Shown here in pieces: positions 26,711 through 35,022 of a stretch of DNA of 64,000 nucleotides (positions are counted from its first letter, which is position 1; each line of letters begins with the position of its first letter). The stretch lies in the NCBI RefSeq assembly GCF_002128405.1, contig NZ_NETJ01000001.1:310001-374000 (forward strand). The letters run 5' to 3'. The translations under genes and the position numbers were made by a program. The notes under the pieces were generated by a model. The model was not told the origin of the DNA. It saw only the letters and a list, made by a program, of their open reading frames with translations, and ran no database searches. Source of the stretch: Gottfriedia solisilvae. Lineage in GTDB: Bacteria > Bacillota > Bacilli > Bacillales > Bacillaceae_G.

Positions 26711-27640
26711 TTAATAACCTTTATCAATGACGACTTTATTTTTTACAGCCTCTCCATTTTCTAGTTTTGATAATGTATCAACAAAACATTTTACACCATC
26801 GATTGGGAGTGTTACCGCTGAAATATGTGGCGTAATTGTTACATTCGGCATTTCCCATAATTCTGATGATGTTGGTAATGGTTCAATACTAAAAACATCT
26901 AAAATAGCCTTTCTTACATTTCCACTCTGTAAGGCATTCAATAGATCAACATCAGATACTGTAGCTCCTCTTCCAACATTAATGAATCCCACTCCATTTA
27001 AATTCATAAAAGTAGATTCATTTATGATACTTTGTGTTTCATTAGTAGATGGAAGAACTCCAATTACCCAATCCGTTTGATCTAAAATCGTATGAGCATT
27101 ATGTAAAGTCACAACTTTTTCAAAATATGGTTTTTGTTCCCCACTCATCGATACACCATACACTTTCATACCTAAAGAGGATAATGTTTTCCCAATATAT
27201 CCACCAATTTCACCTGTACCATAAATGACAACTTTTTGTTCTTCTAATGATTTAGGTATATGAAACTCCCATTTACGTTCTCTTTGTAGATTAGAAAACT
27301 GTTCATGTAATTGAGCATCTTGTAATATGTAACTTAAACAATACTGACTCATTTTCGGACCAAAAACATCAATCGTTCGAGTAAGTAATAAATCTTTATT
27401 CCAGTCTAGTTTCATAAAACTATCAACACCAGCTGCTAAAGAGTGAACCCATTTAATATTTCCAAATTCAAAGTTAGGAGTTGGTCTAAATCCAACAAAT
27501 GTATCAGCCCATTCATAGTCTTCTTTCGAAACCTGATCTTCAGGTAAAAAACGAAACTCTTTTGGTATATCAAAAGATTCTATTAACGTCTTTAATTTAT
27601 GATGTAATTTACTCGTTACCAATATTTTTTGTATTTCCAT
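26711..27640 (-). CDS. D-2-hydroxyacid dehydrogenase (NAD(P)-dependent)
   Basis: A 309-residue dehydrogenase. The Rossmann motif is VIYGTGEIGGYIGKTL (residues ~133-148). Catalytic segments are NVGRGATV (Arg ~223), the Glu in VFSIEPLP (~251-258) and the His in NVTITPHISAVT (~266-277). The family reduces 2-ketoacids such as glyoxylate or hydroxypyruvate. It is a single gene with GAAGGAG before the ATG. Confidence 0.9.
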   Translation of the reverse strand: MEIQKILVTSKLHHKLKTLIESFDIPKEFRFLPEDQVSKEDYEWADTFVGFRPTPNFEFGNIKWVHSLAAGVDSFMKLDWNKDLLLTRTIDVFGPKMSQYCLSYILQDAQLHEQFSNLQRERKWEFHIPKSLEEQKVVIYGTGEIGGYIGKTLSSLGMKVYGVSMSGEQKPYFEKVVTLHNAHTILDQTDWVIGVLPSTNETQSIINESTFMNLNGVGFINVGRGATVSDVDLLNALQSGNVRKAILDVFSIEPLPTSSELWEMPNVTITPHISAVTLPIDGVKCFVDTLSKLENGEAVKNKVVIDKGY

Positions 27641-27705
27641 TTCGCCAACTCCTTCTCTCTCTTTTTACTTATTGTTAATTTTAACATAATTTTTTGAAAA
27701 GAATA

Positions 27706-27740
27706 AAAAAAGAACCCTTTTATGGAAAAGAGTTCTTTTA
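27706..27740 (-). terminator. Terminator of the acidic-protein gene
   Basis: AAAAGAACTCTTTT / AAAAGGGTTCTTTT on the minus strand with a T-run, 70 bases after the stop at 27811. Confidence 0.7.
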
Positions 27741-27810
27741 CTGGATAAATATACTAATTTGAATATACAAACCCGGTATTTTTTGGAAGTATATTCATTG
27801 ATATGTATTA

Positions 27811-28218
27811 TTATACTTCTAAATCATTACCTTCTTCTATGATGTGGAATAATAAATGTACTAAATGATGTATAGAATTTGACTCTTCTAGTTCAACTTC
27901 TTCTTGATCTTCTGTTTCATCAATGAATTCTAAATCATTTAAATAAAGTGCCATAAATTCATAATAATCCTTCATTGCAAACGAATAACAAGCTACTGGC
28001 TCCTCTTCTTCTTCTTCAAACTGAAGAAGTAAGTGTGATACATTGCCATCTTTATCTTCTGCATCAAAAAACACAAAAAAGCCAATATTTGTATCGATTT
28101 CAAATAAATGTCTAGTGCCACCTACAGTTGCACTATGGTATTCTTCATCATTCAGTTTTTGGATTTGCATATTGTCTACATTGTCTTCTTTGTGAAAAGT
28201 TACATTAAATGATTTCAT
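27811..28218 (-). CDS. Acidic cytosolic protein, unknown
   Basis: A 135-residue protein with a very acidic stretch (QFEEEEEEPVACYSF, residues ~66-80) and a second one (ETEDQEEVELEES, ~101-113). The first half alternates beta-strands (IGFFVFFDAEDKDGNVSHLLLQ in two strands), as in DUF1292-like or DUF1292-neighbour proteins, but I cannot place it in a family. AAGGAG precedes the ATG. Its upstream region is shared with the divergent SASP gene. Confidence 0.68.
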   Translation of the reverse strand: MKSFNVTFHKEDNVDNMQIQKLNDEEYHSATVGGTRHLFEIDTNIGFFVFFDAEDKDGNVSHLLLQFEEEEEEPVACYSFAMKDYYEFMALYLNDLEFIDETEDQEEVELEESNSIHHLVHLLFHIIEEGNDLEV

Positions 28219-28354
28219 TTTTTTTATCTCCTTATGTACACAAATTTATATATTTTAAAGCCTTCTATATGTAACATACCCTTTTTACTAGTAATTATTT
28301 CCACAAGTTTAAAAATGAATAAAGGGCAAAATATAAAAAAAGGAGTGAACGAAT

Positions 28355-28609
28355 ATGAGTAGAAGAAATAAAATTTTAGTGCCAGAATCAAGAAAAGCAC
28401 TAGATTCACTAAAAGCTAAAGTAATGAATACAACTAGTCCTGAAAATGCTAAATTTGAAGCTGCCAAAGAAGTTGGGGTTCCTTTAGTTAATGGTTATAA
28501 CGGTAATCTAACTTCCGAACAAAACGGCAAAGTTGGTGGCCGAATTGGTGGAAACATGGTTAAAGAGTTAGTCAGAATGGCTCAAGAAAATTTAAATAAG
28601 AAACAATAA
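28355..28609 (+). CDS. Alpha/beta-type small acid-soluble spore protein
   Basis: An 84-residue SASP. The first conserved segment is KFEAAKEVGVPL (residues ~34-45), holding the GPR-protease site equivalent (E-V-G-V rather than E-F-G-V). The second is NGNLTSEQNGKVGG then IGGNMVKELVRMAQ (~51-77), the DNA-binding region. These proteins coat DNA in the spore core and protect it. AAGGAGTG precedes the ATG. The forespore sigma-G promoter expected for this family was not resolved by eye. Confidence 0.93.
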   Translation: MSRRNKILVPESRKALDSLKAKVMNTTSPENAKFEAAKEVGVPLVNGYNGNLTSEQNGKVGGRIGGNMVKELVRMAQENLNKKQ

Positions 28610-28630
28610 GATTGATACTTTCTTAAATCA

Positions 28631-28861
28631 TTAGTCTTCATCTTTAATATCTGGATCTTCAGGTATTGGTTCGTTATAATAATCTGCAATCATTTTTTTC
28701 ATTTTTTCTACTTGATCTAAATGATTATTAAATTGTTCTTTATAAATTAAAAATTGTTCACCATCATGAACTGCTCTTATTTTCTTGGCTTGAATTAATT
28801 GTTTAATATAAGCTACATCAAGAGATAAATATTCTGCAGTTTCTTCAATTGTTAAATACAT
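28631..28861 (-). CDS. Excisionase-type HTH protein
   Basis: A 76-residue protein. Residues ~1-45 form a MerR/Xis-like winged helix, MYLTIEETAEYLSLDVAYIK then QAKKIRAVHDGEQFLIYKE. An acidic tail ends PEDPDIKDED. In Firmicutes such stand-alone domains are often orphan regulators rather than true phage excisionases. It converges with the SASP gene, 21 bp apart. AAGGAGAATTCCA precedes the ATG. Confidence 0.82.
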   Translation of the reverse strand: MYLTIEETAEYLSLDVAYIKQLIQAKKIRAVHDGEQFLIYKEQFNNHLDQVEKMKKMIADYYNEPIPEDPDIKDED

Positions 28862-28971
28862 TGGAATTCTCCTTTTAAAACAGTGTTCACTTTATTTTAC
28901 CATAAATTGACTTGTTAACATGAATATAACGGTACAAATAACAGAGAAAATCTATCATATGTACTAAAGGA

Positions 28972-29007
28972 AAAGACATTGAATATAGAAATACCAATGT
29001 CTTTTTT
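28972..29007. terminator. Orphan terminator-like hairpin
   Basis: AAAGACATTG / CAATGTCTTT followed by TTTT on the plus strand. It lies upstream of the HTH gene with no plus-strand gene to serve, so it may end a small RNA or be a relic. Confidence 0.5.
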
Positions 29008-29111
29008 ACTTGTTTAGCAAGTTATCATTTAGTTTTATTATTAGAGATATTTTTCTAATCGACTATATTAAATGATTCAAGGGATTCTTTTATTCGCCAT
29101 CCTCTCTTTCT

Positions 29112-29147
29112 ATTTAAATAAAAAGAGACAGATATACCGTCCCTTTT
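29112..29147 (-). terminator. Terminator of the 209-residue membrane protein gene
   Basis: AAAGGGAC / GTCTCTTT with a TTTTTATTT tail on the minus strand. Confidence 0.7.
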
Positions 29148-29154
29148 AGCATGA

Positions 29155-29784
29155 TTATACTATTTCTTTCGTCTTAAATGTTTCTTCATATCGCTTTGAT
29201 AACATGTAATAGTGATAACCTCTTGAATTTGAAATTAAATGAGATAATAATGTTTTCGCTTCTTCAAGTTTGTTTTCCTTCAGTAATAGTTCGAACTCAA
29301 GTACATTTTTAAATTTCTGTGATCGCATTGAAGCTTTTGTTACTTTTGCTTTCTCTAATTCATTTTCTTCAATATATAGAAGTGTTTTGTAATATGAATT
29401 CCACTCAGGTACTTTAATGAAATCAATTCTTTCCTTAACAAGTTGCATATCTTTTTTTGCAAAGCCGTAAACAACTTGATAAATGGCTTTTTTTGAGGGG
29501 TTCATTTGCTTCTTCATTATATAATGATACGACTGTTCGATCTCATCGTGCATATGGTTTGTAACTGAGTAAAGAAAATAAAGGATTGATTTTTTGGATT
29601 GTTTGCTTAGATAACGTTCAATACTTGTTAGGTTTTTTGAAAAATAAAACGGATAATATATAGTCCAAAAAAATGAGAGAAAAACTCCAGCATAAAAGAT
29701 TCCAAATACATAAGATGGTGCATCATATAGACCTAAACAAAAAGCACCGATAAACAGTGAGATAATAAATATAGTTTTTTTCAT
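29155..29784 (-). CDS. Membrane-anchored helical protein, unknown
   Basis: A 209-residue protein with two N-terminal membrane helices (residues ~4-20 and ~26-48, forming a hairpin) and a cytoplasmic helical region of ~150 residues. The soluble part contains repeated helix pairs (SYHYIMKKQMNPSKKAIYQ, WNSYYKTLLYIEENELEKA) of TPR-like look, though no TPR consensus can be scored by eye. GGAGGCTTT precedes the ATG. Function unknown. Confidence 0.7.
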   Translation of the reverse strand: MKKTIFIISLFIGAFCLGLYDAPSYVFGIFYAGVFLSFFWTIYYPFYFSKNLTSIERYLSKQSKKSILYFLYSVTNHMHDEIEQSYHYIMKKQMNPSKKAIYQVVYGFAKKDMQLVKERIDFIKVPEWNSYYKTLLYIEENELEKAKVTKASMRSQKFKNVLEFELLLKENKLEEAKTLLSHLISNSRGYHYYMLSKRYEETFKTKEIV

Positions 29785-29971
29785 AAAGCCTCCGTGATTT
29801 ACTACTAGATGTAACTAAATTATAACATCTGTATTTATTATTAGGTCTTTTATTTAAACTAGACAAAACTATTCAATTTACTTAGAAACAGTAAAAAAAG
29901 CTTAGAGTAAATAAATTACTTTGTTGCTAAATCTCATCAGATTAATCCTCAATTTTTGCATTCCTCAAAAC

Positions 29972-29998
29972 AAAAAAAAGCTGCATTTTAGCAGCTCA
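29972..29998 (-). terminator. Terminator-like hairpin with no assigned gene
   Basis: AGCTGC / GCAGCT, loop ATTTTA, eight T on the minus strand. Confidence 0.55.
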
Positions 29999-30166
29999 CG
30001 ATTTTAAATGTTTCATGCGTTATTTGCATAAGAAATTTATATACTCTTTAACCAAATACTGATAAAGGAGCTAATTAATCAATCAGCTCCTAAGCGTGTT
30101 GAACTTACTTATTTGCTAGGTTTATAAAAACTCCTAAAATGATCATTTTTTGTATAACAATAAATG

Positions 30167-30202
30167 AAAAGCCTTACCTATATTAAATAGATAAGACTTT
30201 TC
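30167..30202 (-). terminator. Terminator of the ATP-grasp gene
   Basis: AAAAGTCTTATCTAT / ATAGGTAAGGCTTTT on the minus strand, about 50 bases past the stop. Confidence 0.75.
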
Positions 30203-30250
30203 TAGAAAGCTTATTAAAATATATCCACGGATTTTAATTAGTTTTATCTT

Positions 30251-31519
30251 TTAACGGACGATGCCTCGAACACTTAAAAACATTAATAGATTCTTAATGG
30301 CTTTTTGAGCAGTAAGTAAGGCCTGATCTGCGTGAGAATGAATAGTTCTAACAAAGGCGATTCTAGAATAGGAGCTTTTCAATTTACTAACATGAATTCC
30401 ATCTGAAATGAGCTGACTAAATTCAGCAACCCCTTCCATATTTTTAATTTCGTCTTTATTTTGAATCGTTTCAAGGACTCCATCAAAATTAACAAAAGAA
30501 TACCAAATTGCCGATGTTTTCCTTTCCTCATTCACTGAATCTAAGTGATTCACTAACTTTTCTTTTATTGATATTCCTGCTTCTTGTTCCACTAAATATT
30601 GAATGCAATCAATTCCTATAGAATCATAGATTAATTCTGGCAATTTATCACTAGGTGGTCTTAATTGTGTTTCAATGATTTTAGGACCATCAATGGTATA
30701 AATGATATCTGTGTGTGTAATACCATATTCAATATTTAATGCATCTAAAAATTTAAATGTATATTCCTTAATTTTATTTTCGATATGAATTGGTAAATCC
30801 GCTGGAAAAACATGACCAATCTCAACTTTGCTATCTTGGTCTACATGCTTTTCTACAATACCAATCATAAAATGTTCACCATTTTCCGAAATTACCTCAA
30901 CGCTAAATTCTTGTCCAACTAAAAGGGGTTCTACCATTAGAGTCGAATAATCAAGACGAGGAGCTGCAGCTGATTCAGAAAACACCATTGCTTCCTCTAT
31001 GTCGTCTTCCGTATAAATAACGGAAATACCTGTACTTGCTTTCCCTTTTGAAGGCTTTAAGATTAATGGATAACCTACCTTACTAGCAAATGTTTTAATT
31101 TCCTCTACAGATTGGATAAGTTCACAAGGGATCTCTTCAAACTGTAAAGCCTCTAATCTTTTTCTCATTTTATATTTATTATTTACCCAATCAATTGTGC
31201 TTGGCTGATGAAATTGAATATTAAGTGCTGATGCAATTGCACATGCTTTATCTTGATCTAATTCTTCAAATGAGGAAACATGGTGAATTGGATTTAAACT
31301 ATGAAGATTCTTTGCATATTCTATCCACATTTCTGGGGTTGAATCATCCTTCATCACAATAATTGACTCATGACAATGTGCTCTATGTAAAAACGGTAAC
31401 TCAGATGCCCTACAAATTACACTTGTTCGAATAGTAGATTGTATCTCACTTAATTTAGAGGAATAATTAGATGTACCTATTATTAGTATATGTTTTTTTG
31501 CTTCGACTAAATTTTCCAT
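30251..31519 (-). CDS. ATP-grasp carboxylate-amine/thiol ligase
   Basis: A 422-residue ATP-grasp enzyme. Residues ~1-110 form a pre-ATP-grasp domain, ~115-315 the ATP-grasp fold, and ~320-422 a C-terminal domain as in BacD-type L-amino-acid ligases. The phosphate loop is LILKPSKGKASTGISVI (~156-172). The hinge/adenine Glu is in MVEPLLVGQEFSVEVI (~195-210), and the metal-binding segment is IIETQLRPPSD (~285-295), where the usual E-x-N is E-x-Q. The AAGGAGG site selects the ATG at 31519 rather than the frame opening at 31567. It is divergent from an RNPP-type regulator and peptide gene, suggesting that the peptide system controls it. The product, probably a dipeptide or amide, is not known. Confidence 0.85.
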   Translation of the reverse strand: MENLVEAKKHILIIGTSNYSSKLSEIQSTIRTSVICRASELPFLHRAHCHESIIVMKDDSTPEMWIEYAKNLHSLNPIHHVSSFEELDQDKACAIASALNIQFHQPSTIDWVNNKYKMRKRLEALQFEEIPCELIQSVEEIKTFASKVGYPLILKPSKGKASTGISVIYTEDDIEEAMVFSESAAAPRLDYSTLMVEPLLVGQEFSVEVISENGEHFMIGIVEKHVDQDSKVEIGHVFPADLPIHIENKIKEYTFKFLDALNIEYGITHTDIIYTIDGPKIIETQLRPPSDKLPELIYDSIGIDCIQYLVEQEAGISIKEKLVNHLDSVNEERKTSAIWYSFVNFDGVLETIQNKDEIKNMEGVAEFSQLISDGIHVSKLKSSYSRIAFVRTIHSHADQALLTAQKAIKNLLMFLSVRGIVR

Positions 31520-31629
31520 TAAAAATCCTCCTTCGTAAAACAAATTAGATACTGAATATTTAATCATATTAATCTATTTATATACGTTTCAACCCAAAAT
31601 ATTATGAATATTGACGAAAAAACGATATT

Positions 31630-31649
31630 TTTGTAGAAAAATATACAAA
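31630..31649. promoter_or_regulatory. Candidate operator between the ATP-grasp and RNPP genes
   Basis: TTTGTA-GAAAAATA-TACAAA, perfect 6-bp arms with an 8-bp centre. It is the only clear symmetry seen in the divergent promoter region, and a TTGACG (31611-31616) lies just beside it. Confidence 0.5.
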
Positions 31650-31725
31650 TAGCTCATGACTTTTATTAATAATTAGACTAAAATAGAATTAAATTTCTGT
31701 AAATTGGGGTTTTGGAGTGGAATAT

Positions 31726-32979
31726 ATGTTCGATAAAGGATCAATTATTCAATATTTTCGTCAAAAAAAAGGACTCACACAAGAAGAACTTGGTCATGGA
31801 ATCTGTTCGAAGACTCATTTAAGTAAAATTGAAAGAGGTCTTACTGAAGTTTCTGATGAAACTATTTCCCTACTTTGCGCTCGAATGGGATTTGATATTG
31901 ATGAAGAAGTTAAGAAGCTAAATAATGTCCAAAAATTGATAGAATCCTTGCAAAAACAGCTTATTTTTCAAGATTTAGAAAAAATTGAGGAGCTAATATT
32001 TGAAATAGAAATAGTAGATTTTGATTTTATTATCCCATTGTTTATCAGATATAATTTATTAAAAGCCAGGTATTTGTTATTAATAAATAAAATTGAAGAT
32101 AGTAAAAAAATACTATTTTCTAAATTAAAAAAAATTGAAAAAATACCCCAACCTGAAGAAGATTTACTTAATCACGTACTTGGTATATATTATATTCAGA
32201 CTAACGAACTACATAAATCAATAAAATTCTTAAAGAATGTGTCTTTGGAATCTTATTACAATCAAGAAATCCACTATCATCTTGCAATGGCGTATTACTA
32301 TTCTGAAGCATACATTTCAGCTTACTATCATTGTCATAAAGCTAAAGAGTTTTTTGTTAAAACAAACAACTACGAAAGAGTACTCGATACTGAATCGATT
32401 ATTTTAATGTTATTAGAGGAAGAAAATCAGTTAGATTTTTCAGAAATAAATGACAGATATGAAAATTTAATCGATATAGCTGACAAGTTGAAGGATAATA
32501 ATCGTAAACACTTATTAGTTCACAACTTTGCATACCAATTATATTTTAGAGGATTTTTTGAGAGATCTAGTCAAATGTATTTACTTGCAATGGAACTTAA
32601 GCCTGGTTCTTATTATAATTTAATAACCTCAAAATTCGGTTATATGAGATGCTTATTCGATGGAAGTTTAATTGAAAGAACTTCTCTTTTAGAACTAATT
32701 ATTGAAGGAAAAAACGAGGCTAAAAAAGCAAATTTATATCAATATGAGTATTTATTTGAGTTATATGAATTAAAGCTTGCGGGGAATGAGGAACAATATT
32801 TTAGTTTCTTAGAAAATACCTTACTACCTTATTTAAATGAGATTTCTCATACGAATTACTTTAATCATTATTTAAAAGACCTCAAAGATTTTTATGTATC
32901 ACAAAAAGATGGGGATAAAATTCTTAACTTTATTAAGAGTTATTCTATAAATTTAGTATTGGGAGATGAAAAAAAATGA
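31726..32979 (+). CDS. RNPP-type peptide-responsive regulator (XRE HTH plus TPR)
   Basis: About 417 residues. Residues ~4-60 are an XRE helix-turn-helix (FRQKKGLTQEELGHGI then TSLSKIE-like KTHLSKIERG). The rest is an array of helical TPR-like hairpins (for example LNHVLGIYYIQTNELHKSIK, HYHLAMAYYYSEAYISAYYH), the peptide-binding fold of Rap/NprR/PlcR/PrgX regulators; the total length is close to NprR. The frame also allows a GTG at 31717, but GGAGTGG fits the ATG at 31726. Its stop overlaps the start of a secreted peptide gene by four bases, the classic receptor-pheromone layout. Confidence 0.9.
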   Translation: MFDKGSIIQYFRQKKGLTQEELGHGICSKTHLSKIERGLTEVSDETISLLCARMGFDIDEEVKKLNNVQKLIESLQKQLIFQDLEKIEELIFEIEIVDFDFIIPLFIRYNLLKARYLLLINKIEDSKKILFSKLKKIEKIPQPEEDLLNHVLGIYYIQTNELHKSIKFLKNVSLESYYNQEIHYHLAMAYYYSEAYISAYYHCHKAKEFFVKTNNYERVLDTESIILMLLEEENQLDFSEINDRYENLIDIADKLKDNNRKHLLVHNFAYQLYFRGFFERSSQMYLLAMELKPGSYYNLITSKFGYMRCLFDGSLIERTSLLELIIEGKNEAKKANLYQYEYLFELYELKLAGNEEQYFSFLENTLLPYLNEISHTNYFNHYLKDLKDFYVSQKDGDKILNFIKSYSINLVLGDEKK

Positions 32980-33128
32980 AAAAACTATTAGTAGTATTTG
33001 GCTTAATTCTTATCGTAACTCTAAACTTTACATCTCAAGAAACTACTTCCAATGATGTTTCTCTAAGTGAAACTTCTGGCGAATTTCAAATGATTCAATT
33101 AAGTAATAAAGTTTTACCAGGAATATAA
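32976..33128 (+). CDS. Pro-peptide of a putative RNPP signalling peptide
   Basis: A 50-residue secreted precursor. MKKLLVVFGLILIVTLNFTS (residues 1-20) is a Sec signal sequence; residues 21-40 are a polar, acidic linker (ETTSNDVSLSETSGEFQM) and the C-terminus is IQLSNKVLPGI. In NprX, PapR and Phr precursors the active peptide is the last 5-10 residues, so a peptide near SNKVLPGI is the candidate. The ATG is inside the receptor's stop (ATGA), with GGGAG upstream in the receptor gene. The assignment rests on layout and architecture rather than sequence similarity. Confidence 0.82.
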   Translation: MKKLLVVFGLILIVTLNFTSQETTSNDVSLSETSGEFQMIQLSNKVLPGI

Positions 33129-33165
33129 AAAAAAACACGAATCAATCGATTCGTGTTTTTTCTTT
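33128..33165. terminator. Bidirectional terminator between peptide gene and proS
   Basis: CACGAATC / GATTCGTG with A-run before and T-run after; it starts at the peptide gene's stop codon and ends at the proS stop. Confidence 0.9.
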
Positions 33166-34599
33166 TTAATATGCCTTACCCCAATAAACCATTGTTTCTG
33201 CTTTCTTACCGCAGCATACACACTCTTCAGCGATTTGCTCTTGTTCAAATGGCATACATCTTGAAGTTAAGCCAGCCTCTTCTTTAATTTTTTCTTCACA
33301 TGCTAAATCTTTACACCACATTGCTTTAATGAAGCCTTGTTTGTCATCGCTTAATTGTTTTAGTTCGTTAAATGTTGATGCTTTGTATGTTTTTTCAGTT
33401 CGATTTTTTAGTGCTTTTTCATATAAAGATTGTTGGATTTCTTCTAATATTGTTGTGATTGTTTCTTCTAAAGAATCTAATGATACGAATATTTTTTCAC
33501 GTGTATCTCTTCTTACTATTACCGCTTGGTTTTTTTCGATATCTTTTGGTCCAATTTCAACGCGAACTGGGATCCCTTTCATTTCATATTCATTAAATTT
33601 CCAACCTGGCATTTTATCAGAAATATCGATTTTCACGCGTGCAACTTTGGAAATTCGTTTTTGTAGCTCTTTCGCTTTTTCTATTACGCCATCTTTATGT
33701 TGTGCGATTGGAATAACCATTACTTGTGTTGGTGCTACTTTTGGTGGTAAAACTAATCCACTGTTATCACCATGTACCATGATCAGTGCACCGATTACCC
33801 TAGTAGTCATCCCCCATGAAGTTTGGTGAACATATTGTCTTTTAGAATTTTTATCTGTGTATTGGATGTTAAATGCTTTTGCAAATCCATCTCCAAAGTT
33901 ATGTGATGTACCACTTTGAAGTGCTTTTCCGTCATGCATTAAACTCTCAATTGTATATGTTGCCTTTGCTCCTGCAAATTTTTCTTTTTCTGTTTTTTGG
34001 CCTTTTATAACTGGAATAGCTAAAAAGTTTTCTAAGAAATCTGCATAAACGTTTAGCATTTGAATTGTTTCTTCTTGTGCTTCCTCAGCAGTTGCATGAG
34101 CTGTATGGCCTTCTTGCCATAAAAACTCAGTTGTTCTTAAGAATGGTCTTGTTGTCTTTTCCCAACGTACCACAGAACACCATTGGTTATATAGTTTTGG
34201 AAGATCATTATAGCTCTCAATGACCTTCGAATAATGTTCACAAAATAATGTTTCTGAGGTTGGACGAACCGCAAGTGGCTCTGCTAATTCATCATGTCCA
34301 CCATGTGTAACCCAAGCTAATTCTGGTGCAAAACCTTCGACATGATCAGCCTCTTTTTGTAATAATGACTTTGGTATAAACATTGGCATATATACATTTT
34401 CGTGATCAGTTTGTTTAAATTGTGTATCTAATTCTTTTTGGATGTTCTCCCATATCGCATAACCGTATGGTCTTAAAATCATACACCCTTTTACGCTTGA
34501 ATAGTCTACTAATTCGGCTTTTTTTACGATGTCTGTATACCATTGTGAAAAATCAACATCCATATCTGTAATCGCTTCTACAAATTTTTTTGTACTCAT
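33166..34599 (-). CDS. proS: Prolyl-tRNA synthetase, archaeal/eukaryotic-like type
   Basis: A 477-residue class II synthetase. Motif 2 lies around [16 protein letters not shown] (residues ~142-157), motif 3 is in the [10 protein letters not shown] segment (~280-290), and the C-terminal zinc-like part has CVCCGKK then ends VYWGKAY (Tyr at the C-terminus). The short form without the bacterial editing insertion is the ProS type 3. B. cereus-group and related bacilli may carry this in addition to the long bacterial ProRS; a second gene is not in this window. It is preceded by a double T-box leader and a consensus promoter. Confidence 0.95.
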   Translation of the reverse strand: MSTKKFVEAITDMDVDFSQWYTDIVKKAELVDYSSVKGCMILRPYGYAIWENIQKELDTQFKQTDHENVYMPMFIPKSLLQKEADHVEGFAPELAWVTHGGHDELAEPLAVRPTSETLFCEHYSKVIESYNDLPKLYNQWCSVVRWEKTTRPFLRTTEFLWQEGHTAHATAEEAQEETIQMLNVYADFLENFLAIPVIKGQKTEKEKFAGAKATYTIESLMHDGKALQSGTSHNFGDGFAKAFNIQYTDKNSKRQYVHQTSWGMTTRVIGALIMVHGDNSGLVLPPKVAPTQVMVIPIAQHKDGVIEKAKELQKRISKVARVKIDISDKMPGWKFNEYEMKGIPVRVEIGPKDIEKNQAVIVRRDTREKIFVSLDSLEETITTILEEIQQSLYEKALKNRTEKTYKASTFNELKQLSDDKQGFIKAMWCKDLACEEKIKEEAGLTSRCMPFEQEQIAEECVCCGKKAETMVYWGKAY

Positions 34600-34630
34600 G
34601 TTTTCTACCCCTTATCAAATTTTTTATACA

Positions 34631-34673
34631 AAAAAACACCGAGAATAATCGAAAGGGACCATTCTCGGCGTTA
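34631..34673 (-). terminator. Promoter-distal (second) T-box terminator of proS
   Basis: CGCCGAGAATGG... / ...ATTCTCGGTG with seven T on the minus strand, just before the proS ribosome site. Confidence 0.88.
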
Positions 34674-34719
34674 CCACCCTAATTATTATGTAGAAATGTA
34701 AATGATAAGTAAGATAAAT

Positions 34720-34762
34720 AAAAAACGCCATGAATGACCTAAAGGGACCATCCATGGCGTTA
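34720..34762 (-). terminator. Promoter-proximal (first) T-box terminator of proS
   Basis: CGCCATGGATGG... / ...TCATTCATGGCG with six T on the minus strand. Confidence 0.88.
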
Positions 34763-34963
34763 CCACCCTACTTATTATGTAAATTGCTACATAATCTCTT
34801 AACATCTTTAACGGGAAAACCGCTGTAGCCTACTCTAGTTCGGTACAGAGACTCCAAGGCTGGTTCAGTTTACATACTTTAGGAATTTTCACCACCCATT
34901 CCCTCTCTAAAAAAGCTGTTAAACTTACTATTCCTTTTCTAAGTCGTTTATTAATTTAAAAAT

Positions 34964-34992
34964 ATAATACGTTAAGTTAAAACATCTGTCAA
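34964..34992 (-). promoter_or_regulatory. Sigma-A promoter of proS
   Basis: TTGACA, 17 bp, TATTAT on the minus strand (34992-34987 and 34969-34964). The boxes and spacer length are the same as at the lysK T-box promoter. Confidence 0.85.
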
Positions 34993-35022
34993 TGAGGTCA
35001 ATACCCATTTTTACATTTTTTT

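Larger units (their letters stand above)
29785..30250. other. Gene-free spacer with three hairpins
   Basis: No frame with a ribosome site was found on either strand. The stretch holds hairpins at 29972-29998 (AGCTGC/GCAGCT with a long T-run on the minus strand), 30066-30091 (AGGAGCT/AGCTCCT) and 30167-30202. The last ends the ATP-grasp gene; the first could end a short minus-strand RNA starting in the spacer. Confidence 0.45.
34631..34947 (-). promoter_or_regulatory. T-box leader of proS with two tandem antiterminator/terminator modules
   Basis: Read on the minus strand. Stem I opens CGACTTAG (GACT pairs with AGTC further on; AGTTTA pairs with TAAACT). Its tip has AGAGAGGGAATGGGTGGTGAAAA, the AG bulge and distal loop. 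The specifier region is CTGAACCAGCC, with CCA (Pro) in the expected place after GAA. The T-box AGGGTGGTAACGCC occurs twice, at 34756-34769 and 34667-34680 (plus-strand coordinates), each followed by its own terminator hairpin. There is no second stem I between them. The tRNA-Pro identity and the proS target agree. Confidence 0.92.

Noticed and set aside
28224-28409. 61-residue hydrophobic minus-strand frame
   Set aside because: It covers the promoter and start of the SASP gene; no ribosome site.
29071-29148. 25-residue hydrophobic frame starting MIQGILLFAI
   Set aside because: Toxin-like size and composition, but no ribosome site, no paired RNA, and it crosses a terminator.
33329-33829. 166-residue plus-strand frame
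   Set aside because: Antisense shadow of proS.
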